Of a DNA stretch of 64,000 bases, positions 16,695 to 22,974 are shown piece by piece. Numbering within the stretch: position 1 is the first letter of the stretch; every line of letters starts with the position of its first letter. Below the pieces are notes generated by a model. The model ran no database searches, was not told where the DNA came from, and worked only from the letters and a program-made list of their open reading frames with translations. The stretch is from assembly GCF_016908315.1 (NCBI RefSeq), contig NZ_JAFBDQ010000003.1, positions 124,001-188,000 of the forward strand. Reading direction: 5' to 3'. Position numbers and translations under genes: made by a program. The DNA is from Halanaerobacter jeridensis. Lineage in GTDB: Bacteria > Bacillota > Halanaerobiia > Halobacteroidales > Halobacteroidaceae.

Positions 16695-16916
16695 TTAAAC
16701 TGCTTTTACTTCCTCAACTTCAGGAATTTCTGCTTTCAATTTTTTCTCAATTCCATTCTTTAAAGTCATCTGCGACATTGGACATCCTGCACACGCACCC
16801 TGCAGTTCAACTTCTACTACACCCTCATCAGTAACATTAACTAATTCAACATCTCCACCATCAGCCTGCAGAGATGGTCTGATTTCTCCTATTACCTCTT
16901 CTACTTTATCTCTCAT
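16695..16916 (-). CDS. NifU C-terminal-domain Fe-S scaffold
   Basis: A 73-residue stand-alone NifU C-terminal domain: RPSLQADGGDVELVNV, then CAGCPMSQMTLKNGIE, whose CxxC binds a [4Fe-4S] cluster that is passed to target proteins. This is the NfuA/HcgE-like core without extra domains. It follows the AhpD-like gene by about 35 bp and probably shares its promoter region, which carries Crp-like and Fur-like sites. Regulation of cluster repair by nitrosative and iron signals would make sense but is inferred. AAAGGAGA precedes the ATG. Confidence 0.9.
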   Translation of the reverse strand: MRDKVEEVIGEIRPSLQADGGDVELVNVTDEGVVEVELQGACAGCPMSQMTLKNGIEKKLKAEIPEVEEVKAV

Positions 16917-16951
16917 AATTAATCTCTCCTTTTTATTGATAGTTAAGTTTT

Positions 16952-17338
16952 TTATTCATCCTTTAATTGCTTATTCATGAAATTAAGTAAAGGAGTTAAT
17001 TTAACTAATGTTGGAGCTCCTTTTAACCACACTACTTGTCGAAAAACTTCAATTATTTCCTCTCTAGTTGCTCCTTCTTGAATTGCTTTTTTCATTTCTA
17101 ACTTAGCTCGTTCTTCATGGTCATCAAATATTGCACTTGATAATGCAATCAAATATTTATATTTCATTGGAATTACTTCATCCCGCCATACAATATCATG
17201 ATAATCTGAAATAATCTGTTGAAAATCTTCTCCTAAATTTTCACCTGTAAAAACTCCTGGGGGAATAAAGCCAAGCTCTTCTTTAAATTTTTCTTTCATT
17301 TCTTCTTTACTAAATCTTTCTTCAGTTTTATCATTCAT
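16952..17338 (-). CDS. Carboxymuconolactone decarboxylase/AhpD-like protein lacking the CxxC pair
   Basis: About 128 residues with the AhpD-like helical core: YKYLIALSSAIF, then KKAIQEGATREEIIEVFRQV. In active AhpD proteins the helix between them carries GCxxCxxxH. Here the region reads FDDHEERAKLEMKKA, with no cysteine anywhere in the protein, so peroxidase-type thiol chemistry is excluded. The chosen ATG has GGGAGGG 8-9 nt upstream; a longer GTG-started version would begin upstream of that ribosome site. Upstream lie a Crp-like site, a Fur-like dyad and a second Crp-like site. Its partner is the NifU-like gene. Confidence 0.72.
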   Translation of the reverse strand: MNDKTEERFSKEEMKEKFKEELGFIPPGVFTGENLGEDFQQIISDYHDIVWRDEVIPMKYKYLIALSSAIFDDHEERAKLEMKKAIQEGATREEIIEVFRQVVWLKGAPTLVKLTPLLNFMNKQLKDE

Positions 17339-17414
17339 ATTTTTTTCCCTCCCAGATATTATTTTCGTTCTCACTTACTACAATTATATTTTAATATATA
17401 TAATATAATTATAG

Positions 17415-17430
17415 TATGACTTATATCACA
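17415..17430 (-). promoter_or_regulatory. Crp-like operator (TATGA-N6-TCACA), site 3
   Basis: Minus strand TGTGATATAAGTCATA. It is centred 32 bp from a minus-strand TAAAAT hexamer, the same geometry as at hcp. It should control the AhpD-like/NifU-like pair. Confidence 0.6.
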
Positions 17431-17452
17431 AAAAGTATATTATTTTTATAAT

Positions 17453-17467
17453 TGATAATAACTATCA
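17453..17467. promoter_or_regulatory. Fur/PerR-family operator upstream of the AhpD-like gene
   Basis: TGATAAT-A-ACTATCA differs by one base from the Fur 7-1-7 consensus. It is about 115 bp upstream of the AhpD-like start and lies between the two Crp-like sites, so iron or peroxide control may be layered on Crp control. Confidence 0.5.
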
Positions 17468-17569
17468 TTTCTAATTAAAATTATATCTTCTTTCCCCACT
17501 CTTGTCAATAACTTCCTCTCTTTTATCATTTAAGTTAAATCCATATTATTATATTAAAATTAAAAAATA

Positions 17570-17585
17570 TATGATTTATATCACA
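17570..17585 (-). promoter_or_regulatory. Crp-like operator (TATGA-N6-TCACA), site 4
   Basis: Minus strand TGTGATATAAATCATA. At the 32-bp offset on the minus strand lies TAATAT, a weak -10. It could be an upstream accessory site for the AhpD-like operon or serve the divergent zinc-finger gene about 210 bp away. Confidence 0.5.
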
Positions 17586-17793
17586 TAAGATTATTTTTCA
17601 CAATAAATTAGATTAAAAATGCTTATTTATTAAAAACAAATAAATATATAATCTCATGGTATTATTTTAAATTATTTACAATAAATGGTATAATAGATTT
17701 AATCTTTATTATAAAATAATAATTTTAATATAAATATTATTAAGAGTACTGCCTGAAATTAATATTTAAAAACTAAGTCCAGGGGGGGTTTTT

Positions 17794-18381
17794 GTGAAAT
17801 GTTATTATCATAATCATAGAGAGGCTGTGACTCAATGTGAAGACTGTAGACAGGGTTTGTGTCCAGAATGTGCTATAGCTGAAACTAATCTTTGTTTAGA
17901 CTGCCTACTGAATTGGGACAAAAAAATTAAAAAAACTGCATTTGAAAAGACAGTTAATATTATTTCATTCTGGCTTATTATCTTTATTAGTTTCACATTT
18001 ATTTTTCAATTCGAAGAAGAAATAACTACTATAGCAGACCTTTCTATCATATTCAAGTTAACTTGTTTAGTTTTATTTTGGCTTAAAGCAATTCCTTATG
18101 GTTGGCAAACTATAAATAAGATTAGGGATATTTGGTTCTTTAAAGTACTCGAATATCAACGCTATGAAAAACCAAGTAATTTAATAATTGCAATTGGCTT
18201 CTTCTTAAAACCAATACTTTGCCTTATCATAGCACCTTTTTCTTTACTATATGAAATCTGCAAAATAATAAAAAATCTAATATGCATCCATAGAATAAAA
18301 TCTAATTTAACTAAAAATTCTTCAAATGAAGCAAAAGAGATCAATGAAGCAAAAGAAATTAGACAAAGAAATCCAATTTAA
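17794..18381 (+). CDS. Membrane protein with N-terminal B-box-like zinc finger
   Basis: 195 residues. The first 40 carry a B-box-type zinc ribbon, CYYHNHREAVTQCEDC followed by LCPECAIAE and LCLDCLLNW, with seven Cys and two His. Three or four membrane helices follow (about 50-72, 82-100, 125-150). The charged C-terminus has a short repeat, NEAKEI. Such proteins with a zinc-binding head are common in Firmicutes and their function is unknown. The start is GTG with GGGGGGG upstream. It is transcribed away from the Crp/Fur-site region and converges on the Crp gene across a shared terminator. Confidence 0.65.
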   Translation: MKCYYHNHREAVTQCEDCRQGLCPECAIAETNLCLDCLLNWDKKIKKTAFEKTVNIISFWLIIFISFTFIFQFEEEITTIADLSIIFKLTCLVLFWLKAIPYGWQTINKIRDIWFFKVLEYQRYEKPSNLIIAIGFFLKPILCLIIAPFSLLYEICKIIKNLICIHRIKSNLTKNSSNEAKEINEAKEIRQRNPI

Positions 18382-18411
18382 ACTCAAATCTATTATATTA
18401 TCTTAGACTAT

Positions 18412-18445
18412 AAAAACAGCTACTTTTCTAACAGTAGCTGTTTTT
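18412..18445. terminator. Bidirectional terminator between convergent genes
   Basis: Stem ACAGCTACT/AGTAGCTGT with A-run before and T-run after, so it can act on both strands. It serves the zinc-finger protein gene (+) and the Crp gene (-). Confidence 0.9.
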
Positions 18446-18448
18446 ATT

Positions 18449-19123
18449 TTAAATAAAATCTTTTAACTGCTCTAAATCATTAATAATCATTTTTTTATGA
18501 GCAGTTTTTATTATATCTTTTTCTTTAAATTTATTTAATACTCGAGATATTGTTTCTCTTGTAGTTCCAATCATATTAGCTAGTTCTTGCTGCGTTAATT
18601 TCAAATCAATTCTAATTCCATTACTTCTTTTAACTCCATATTCTTGGGCCAAATAAAGCAACAAACTAGCTGTTCGACACGTTGTATCCTTCAATCCCAT
18701 ATCTCTCACTAATTTCTGTGCTCTACGCAGTCTCTTGCTCATTAAATCTAATAATTTAACTGCAATAGATGGTTTATCCTTAATTAATTTTTCCATATCC
18801 TTACTACGAATTAAGTATAACTTAGAATCTTCTAATGCTACTGCAGTAGCAGGGTAATCAGCATTTCCAAATAAAACAACTTCGGCAAATACATTACCCG
18901 GTTGAATAATAGTTAAAATTTGTTCATCTCCGCTTTCTACCATTTTAGTTAATTTTACTTTCCCAGATTTAACTAAAAATAATCCCTCACCCGGCTCATC
19001 TTCAAAAAATATAATTTCTCCTTCATTATACTTTCGCGGTCTCATTATCTCTTTTATCTCTTTTATCTCTTTCTCTTCTAAATTAGAAAAGAACTTACTA
19101 TTCTTTAATAACTTTTCAGGCAA
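18449..19123 (-). CDS. Crp/Fnr-family transcription regulator (HcpR-like candidate)
   Basis: 224 residues. A cyclic-nucleotide-type sensor fold (about 15-130; EGEIIFFEDEPGEGLFLVKSGKVKL), a dimer helix, and a C-terminal winged helix: LTQQELANMIGTTRETISRVLNKF. The recognition helix has R-E-x3-R, the Crp pattern that reads TGTGA, not the V-E-x3-R of Fnr. It has a single Cys, so it cannot hold an Fnr-type Fe-S cluster. The four Crp-like palindromes in the window, one at hcp, match this prediction. I therefore propose it as an HcpR-like sensor of nitrosative stress; its effector is not visible. The start is TTG with GGGGAG upstream. Confidence 0.85.
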   Translation of the reverse strand: MPEKLLKNSKFFSNLEEKEIKEIKEIMRPRKYNEGEIIFFEDEPGEGLFLVKSGKVKLTKMVESGDEQILTIIQPGNVFAEVVLFGNADYPATAVALEDSKLYLIRSKDMEKLIKDKPSIAVKLLDLMSKRLRRAQKLVRDMGLKDTTCRTASLLLYLAQEYGVKRSNGIRIDLKLTQQELANMIGTTRETISRVLNKFKEKDIIKTAHKKMIINDLEQLKDFI

Positions 19124-19211
19124 TTTAATCTCCCCTTCCCCACCAATAAAAATAATTCAGTTTATATTATTAATTCTCATTATTAATTATAGCAAATTTT
19201 ATAACTTAACA

Positions 19212-19249
19212 AAAGAAAAAATGCTATACTCTTCAGAGCATAGCATTTT
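19212..19249 (-). terminator. Terminator of the 148-aa membrane protein gene
   Basis: Minus-strand stem AAAATGCTATGCTC/GAGTATAGCATTTT-type pairing (with mismatches near the loop), followed by TTTTTTC, a few bases after the stop. Confidence 0.75.
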
Positions 19250-19253
19250 GAGT

Positions 19254-19700
19254 TTAATTAATATATTTTTTAATAATCTTTTTACTGATCCAAAATCCTA
19301 ATGGTAATAAAGTTAATAATTGTACTACTGGCAGTAGTCCTATATTAGTGCCTGGAAAAAAAGGCATTTCAGCACTATAGCCCCATCTACCGTGGTATAA
19401 AGCATGTACTTCAAAGAAAAAGCTAACAAATAAACCGTATAAAATCATAATTATTTTATCTTTTTTATCCCAGTCTGATAAAAACCAATTCCAATCACTA
19501 TTTCCAATGACTAATATCAGAAACAAAGTTAATGCTATTCCCACATCTCCAGTAGTAGCACTAAACATCAACTGGGTATGCTCGAAAGAACTTTGTCCCT
19601 CCATTGTATAAAAAATACCACACTGTGCATATTCCCAAATCCCATGTAAAATTAATTGAACTACAGCTACTATAACTACATTTTTAATCTTTTTACTCAT
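19254..19700 (-). CDS. Four-helix integral membrane protein of unknown function
   Basis: 148 residues with about four membrane helices (8-27, 45-65, 83-103, 122-142). Conserved-looking polar features lie between them: HGIWEYAQCGIFY after helix 1, and EVHALYHGRWGYSAEMPFFPG before helix 4. I do not recognise the family. The His/Trp/Tyr-rich loops could bind a ligand or metal, but no known motif is present. It lies just downstream of the glycerol dehydrogenase remnant on the same strand and has its own terminator. A GGGATGGGAT ribosome site precedes the ATG. Confidence 0.7.
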   Translation of the reverse strand: MSKKIKNVVIVAVVQLILHGIWEYAQCGIFYTMEGQSSFEHTQLMFSATTGDVGIALTLFLILVIGNSDWNWFLSDWDKKDKIIMILYGLFVSFFFEVHALYHGRWGYSAEMPFFPGTNIGLLPVVQLLTLLPLGFWISKKIIKKYIN

Positions 19701-19733
19701 AAATCTATCCCATCCCTATATTAAACTTATTCA

Positions 19734-20101
19734 TTATCTTCCTAATCTATCTGCTGCTAAAATAGCATCTTTCACCATCTTAGGAGTTACTTCAAAAGGT
19801 AAATTATAAATAGTTTCTCCTTCTGCACAACTAGCTTCAGCAACATCCATTATTTCTGATTCATTAATTTCTATTATGCCTAAATCAGCTAAAGTAGTCG
19901 GCAGACCTAATTCTTGACAGAATTCAATTACTTCTTCAATTAATTGCGGCGATTTATCTGTTAAAACCAACTGTACAATAGTACAAACGGATCACAAATA
20001 GCCAGCACCTTATCTTCTAACACACCTAAATATTCTTCTAATTCCTTGATCGTTCCTTGGCCCTACACATACTTACCCGGTGAAGTTAATACTTTCGCCA
20101 T
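19734..20101 (-). pseudogene. gldA: Glycerol dehydrogenase (gldA) remnant
   Basis: The first codons read MAKVLTSPGKYV, then TAG (20063-20065), then GQGTIKELEEYLGVLEDKVLAICDPFV. This is the N-terminus of glycerol dehydrogenase with Gln 13 changed to a stop. After DPFV the sequence jumps, in another frame, to VQLVLTDKSPQLIEEVIEFCQELGLPTT and runs to the normal C-terminus (PFEVTPKMVKDAILAADRLGR). About 245 codons with the Zn and NAD sites appear to be missing, and the join (GTACTATTGTAC) shifts the frame. The TAG could in principle be pyrrolysine, but the deletion makes the gene dead anyway. A good ribosome site remains. Confidence 0.9.
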
Positions 20102-20239
20102 TTTGGTAGCCTCCCTTTATATTAGTTAAACAGTAAGACAGTTAAGCAGTTAAAGTCAAAACCAAAAAATACAATCAAAAAAACAAGCAATTTCAAAAAG
20201 GTACAGTTCCTGCTCCCTCTATTAAAATAAGACTGCCTT

Positions 20240-20425
20240 GGTGAGAGATTAAATTATTTCAGAGTGACTTTAAATCTAGTTTTTTAATGAGTCTTAACGA
20301 AGTCTAATAAAAAATAATTTTGGGAGTTTAATTTCAAATTTAATTAAACTAAATCATTTTTTATTAGACGAGTTTAGACGAATCAAACTAGATTTTTGAG
20401 CGAAAAAATAATTTCATCTCTCACC
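20240..20425. repeat. Imperfect ~186-bp inverted-repeat (MITE-like) element
   Basis: Two arms of about 85-90 bp are inverted copies of each other. The ends share GGTGAGAGAT/ATCTCTCACC. Internal matches include AATCTAGTTT, GTCTAATAAAAAAT and AGTTTAATT, with small indels between. The whole would fold into one long hairpin. It has no ORF and lies between the dead gldA gene and the PPC-domain gene. Terminal repeats, size and lack of coding suggest a MITE; no target duplication is obvious. Confidence 0.65.
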
Positions 20426-20450
20426 CGCCAGCTACATTTTACATAGATAT

Positions 20451-20876
20451 TTATTCCCATAAAGGCAATTCTGTCATTTCATGAAATCCTCTTTCCAGTG
20501 CCTCTCCATCATACTCTTGAATTACAAACTCACAGGCAAAAACAGTCGTTCCTTCTTCCAAATGACCACCATAAACATTTCCTTCTTCATCTGCTAAAGC
20601 AATATGAGCGTGTACGATTGGCTCACCATCTTTTAAAGAAATATTTCCTTCTAAATTCACTATTTCCATCGCTTCATCAAATTCTTTGGCCCCATACTCT
20701 TTAGTTTCTTGGTCATAATAAGAAATAGTAGCATTTTGTACTGCTCCAATTGCTGATATTTTCCCTGCTTTAATCTCTTTACCCTGTACAAATTCAGTCA
20801 ATTCTTCTGCTAAATCATCCCCTGTTTCTAACCGACCTTGATATATTTCTGTTAAAGAATATTTATTAACTAACAT
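20451..20876 (-). CDS. PPC-domain (DUF296) protein
   Basis: 141 residues, a single PPC/DUF296 domain: TGDDLAEELTEFVQ, KAGKISAIGAVQNATISYYD, then the signature HAHIALADEEGNVYGGHL with three His that cluster at a trimer metal site. In plants this fold accompanies AT-hook DNA-binding proteins. In bacteria it stands alone and its role is not established, despite the frequent DNA-binding label. It is the same strand as the encapsulin operon but separated from it by a terminator and a GGGGGG ribosome site of its own. Confidence 0.88.
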   Translation of the reverse strand: MLVNKYSLTEIYQGRLETGDDLAEELTEFVQGKEIKAGKISAIGAVQNATISYYDQETKEYGAKEFDEAMEIVNLEGNISLKDGEPIVHAHIALADEEGNVYGGHLEEGTTVFACEFVIQEYDGEALERGFHEMTELPLWE

Positions 20877-20944
20877 ATCTATCCCCCCTGTGATTTAAAA
20901 ATCAATCTATCAATTAAATTCTAAGTATTTATTAAATTTCCTTG

Positions 20945-20984
20945 ATTAAAATAAAAAAAGTAGCGATCCTAACGGACCACTACT
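20945..20984 (-). terminator. Terminator of the encapsulin operon
   Basis: Minus-strand stem AGTAGTGGTCC/GGATCGCTACT (two G-T pairs), GTTA loop, then TTTTTTTATTTT. Confidence 0.88.
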
Positions 20985-20998
20985 CTTAAGTAAAATAT

Positions 20999-21793
20999 TT
21001 AGTCTAATACAACAGCTGCTTCTGGAGCATTTACTCTGAAAGTAAATGATTCTGTAAAGAAGAAGTCTAATTCATTTCCATTTTGCTCAGAGAATCCAAT
21101 AGAAATATCCTGCCCAGAAACAAATTCAAAGTCTTCACTATCTTGAGGCAATAATAGTCCTTTTCCTTCTAGACTTGGAGCATAAATAATATTACCTTCA
21201 ATTAAATTTGTAATTCTACGCTTTACTGGATAACCTTTGTTACTCTTAGATTCATATAGTAAAGAATATAGGTCAGAACCTAATAGTAAATTATAAGGCC
21301 CCTTAATACCTTCTGCAACAAGCTTTTTAGTAGCTTCTACTACTGGAGCTACTAAATCATCTTCCACAGCTACTGCTTCATGTTCAGATGCAGCAAGAAT
21401 TCCTTTAATATTAGCTTCATCTAACCCTTTTAATACAGCTTCATTTTCAGCTTTCGCAACTTTCTCAGCAGCTTCAATTAATGGGGCAGTATCTACATCT
21501 TCAGCACCTCGAGTTAAAGATTCTAATTCATCTAACTCTAACGTAAACGGCACCTCAAGTTCAACTAATGGTAACACATGACGTTTAGAGTAGCTTACTC
21601 CGTCAACTAAATCTTTAGTTAAATCTTCTCTTCTTCCTGTATTTACAGCAGCAAAATCCAGACCCTTTGGTCCTTCGAAATTGACTACTTTTCTTGCATT
21701 TAACTTTGAAGCTAAAATTTCTCTCGCTTCATCATCAATAAAATTCCACATTTCATCAGTAATTGGTGCTAAATGTCTTTTTAAATTAGTCAT
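20999..21793 (-). CDS. Encapsulin shell protein (family 1)
   Basis: 264 residues, the usual length of family 1 encapsulins that form 60-subunit (T=1) shells with the HK97 fold. Diagnostic stretches are LKRHLAPITDEMWNFIDDEA at the N-terminus, then VEGPKGLDFAAVNTGR-like residues (here FEGPKGLDFAAVNTGR), DGVSYSKRHVLPLVELEVPF, and the C-terminal SFTFRVNAPEAAVVL. The N-terminal helix forms the cargo-binding site. The cargo gene directly upstream encodes an encapsulated ferritin, so the compartment stores iron. GGGGGAG precedes the ATG. Confidence 0.97.
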   Translation of the reverse strand: MTNLKRHLAPITDEMWNFIDDEAREILASKLNARKVVNFEGPKGLDFAAVNTGRREDLTKDLVDGVSYSKRHVLPLVELEVPFTLELDELESLTRGAEDVDTAPLIEAAEKVAKAENEAVLKGLDEANIKGILAASEHEAVAVEDDLVAPVVEATKKLVAEGIKGPYNLLLGSDLYSLLYESKSNKGYPVKRRITNLIEGNIIYAPSLEGKGLLLPQDSEDFEFVSGQDISIGFSEQNGNELDFFFTESFTFRVNAPEAAVVLD

Positions 21794-21813
21794 GATTGCT
21801 CCCCCTTTCGAAT

Positions 21814-22173
21814 TTACTTAATATCTTTAATACCTAAAGAATCATCAGCAGATGCTGCAGAACCTTCATCCTCTGCTCCATCTCCATGTCCTTCTTCTTC
21901 TAATTCAGTAATTTCTCCTTCAGTAAATAAGAACTCACGCATAAATTCATCCCACTGCGGATAATTTCTACGTAACCATTCTAGACCCATACAGGCATGT
22001 TCTATTTCTTCATCGCGGTTATGTTCTACAATTGCTTTTAGTGACTCATCATTAGTCACTGCTGCGCGTTGATTGTACCAATCAACTGCTTCTAACTCCT
22101 CCATTACACTCTTAATCATCCTATGAAAATCTTTTGCATCTTCAGGTAAATTATCTTCATGATACTCACTCAT
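21814..22173 (-). CDS. Encapsulated ferritin (EncFtn) cargo protein
   Basis: About 119 residues. A short two-helix ferritin-like fold with the EncFtn metal ligands: ELEAVDWYNQRAAV (Glu), then EEIEHACMGLEWLRR (Glu, Glu, His). Active EncFtn is a decamer with the ferroxidase site between subunits. The C-terminus is an acidic linker, rich in Gly, Ala and Ser, ending in DDSLGIKDIK, the cargo-loading peptide (SLGI core) that docks inside the shell. GGAGGG 6 nt before the chosen ATG argues for this start over one 48 bases further upstream. The gene is 20 bp ahead of the shell gene, a classical two-gene operon. Confidence 0.95.
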   Translation of the reverse strand: MSEYHEDNLPEDAKDFHRMIKSVMEELEAVDWYNQRAAVTNDESLKAIVEHNRDEEIEHACMGLEWLRRNYPQWDEFMREFLFTEGEITELEEEGHGDGAEDEGSAASADDSLGIKDIK

Positions 22174-22226
22174 ATTTTTCCCTCCTCTGTAAATATATGT
22201 CTTATCAATAATCATTTCCACTTATA

Positions 22227-22255
22227 AGTATAATAAAACTTTCCTTCATTGTCAA
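22227..22255 (-). promoter_or_regulatory. SigA-type promoter of the encapsulin operon
   Basis: Minus strand TTGACA, 17 nt, TATACT. The leader of about 50 nt contains ATGATTATTGATAAG, which resembles two Fur half-sites but is not a full dyad. Confidence 0.75.
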
Positions 22256-22364
22256 TATATGAAGCATTAAAAAACTCAAATTAAAATAATCGTTTGCTAT
22301 TATCTTACTAATATATTAAAATATTTATACAAGAGATTAATGTCATTTAATGGGGGTTAAAATT

Positions 22365-22934
22365 ATGGTTAAACCTGCTGACTTAGATAAAGAGTATTTT
22401 GTAGTTTTAACATTAGACTATGAAGACTTAGCTCCAGCTGTCAAGATTCAAAATATCATCGCTGATAAATATGATTTATATGATGAAAATGATTGTCCTG
22501 AACTACATGTTACTATAGACCGCATAAATAAAGAAAAAGTTACTGAGGCTAAAGAAATAATAGATACTATTACTAAAGAAATTGAAGAAATTAAAATAGA
22601 AATAAATAATTTAAAGTGTTTTCGGCATACCAATAATTTTTTAATTTTGGATGTCAAAAATACCCCTTCGCTAACTGAAGCTGCAAATGAAATGCATGAG
22701 AGTCTAGAACAACAAAGCATCTCTACTATTGAAAATTATGAAGATTGGAAATTTCATATTACTCTAATCAGTAATCACTTTGCTGATAATCCTATTCCTA
22801 AATTTGAATTAGACCAATTATGCTTAAATTTAGATGGCGTACCACATGAAATTTCTACAACTGCTAAAGCTATTGAAATCTGGCAGCCTAAATTAGATCC
22901 TGAAGAAAAAACGATTGTTTCTAGCAAAATTTAA
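22365..22934 (+). CDS. 2H phosphoesterase (2'-5' RNA ligase-like)
   Basis: About 189 residues with the two HxT catalytic motifs of the 2H superfamily: LHVTIDRI near residue 45 and FHITLISN near residue 133. Members open 2',3'-cyclic phosphates or join 2'-5' RNA ends; the true substrate varies and cannot be read here. The chosen ATG has GGGGGT 8 nt upstream; the ATG five codons earlier lacks a ribosome site. It is divergent from the encapsulin operon and ends at a bidirectional terminator shared with a chemoreceptor gene. Confidence 0.8.
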   Translation: MVKPADLDKEYFVVLTLDYEDLAPAVKIQNIIADKYDLYDENDCPELHVTIDRINKEKVTEAKEIIDTITKEIEEIKIEINNLKCFRHTNNFLILDVKNTPSLTEAANEMHESLEQQSISTIENYEDWKFHITLISNHFADNPIPKFELDQLCLNLDGVPHEISTTAKAIEIWQPKLDPEEKTIVSSKI

Positions 22935-22941
22935 CCTAATG

Positions 22942-22967
22942 AAAAACGGGCTGCATTACAGCCCGTT
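22942..22967. terminator. Terminator between convergent 2H phosphoesterase and chemoreceptor genes
   Basis: Stem AACGGGCTG/CAGCCCGTT with a 5-nt loop. The minus strand continues with TTTTC, so it serves mainly as the end of the whole chemosensory cluster; the plus-strand tail is weak. Confidence 0.8.
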
Positions 22968-22974
22968 AATGATA

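Larger units (their letters stand above)
17339..17793. other. Regulatory intergenic region between divergent genes
   Basis: About 455 bp of very AT-rich DNA between the AhpD-like gene and the zinc-finger membrane protein gene. It holds two Crp-like palindromes and one Fur-like dyad, described separately. A TAAAAT -10-like hexamer (17388-17393) lies 32 bp, centre to centre, from the first Crp-like site. No ORF or RNA gene is evident. Confidence 0.6.

Noticed and set aside
18449-19123. The Crp-family protein as an oxygen-sensing Fnr with an Fe-S cluster
   Set aside because: It has only one cysteine, and its recognition helix is of the Crp (TGTGA) type.
20063-20065. TAG in the gldA start read as pyrrolysine
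   Set aside because: Some Halanaerobiales do use pyrrolysine, but the rest of this gene is deleted and frameshifted, so reading through would not give an enzyme. Other intact genes here end in TAG.
22193-22213. A Fur box in the encapsulin operon leader
   Set aside because: Only half-site resemblance (TGATTATTGATAA); the dyad is not complete.
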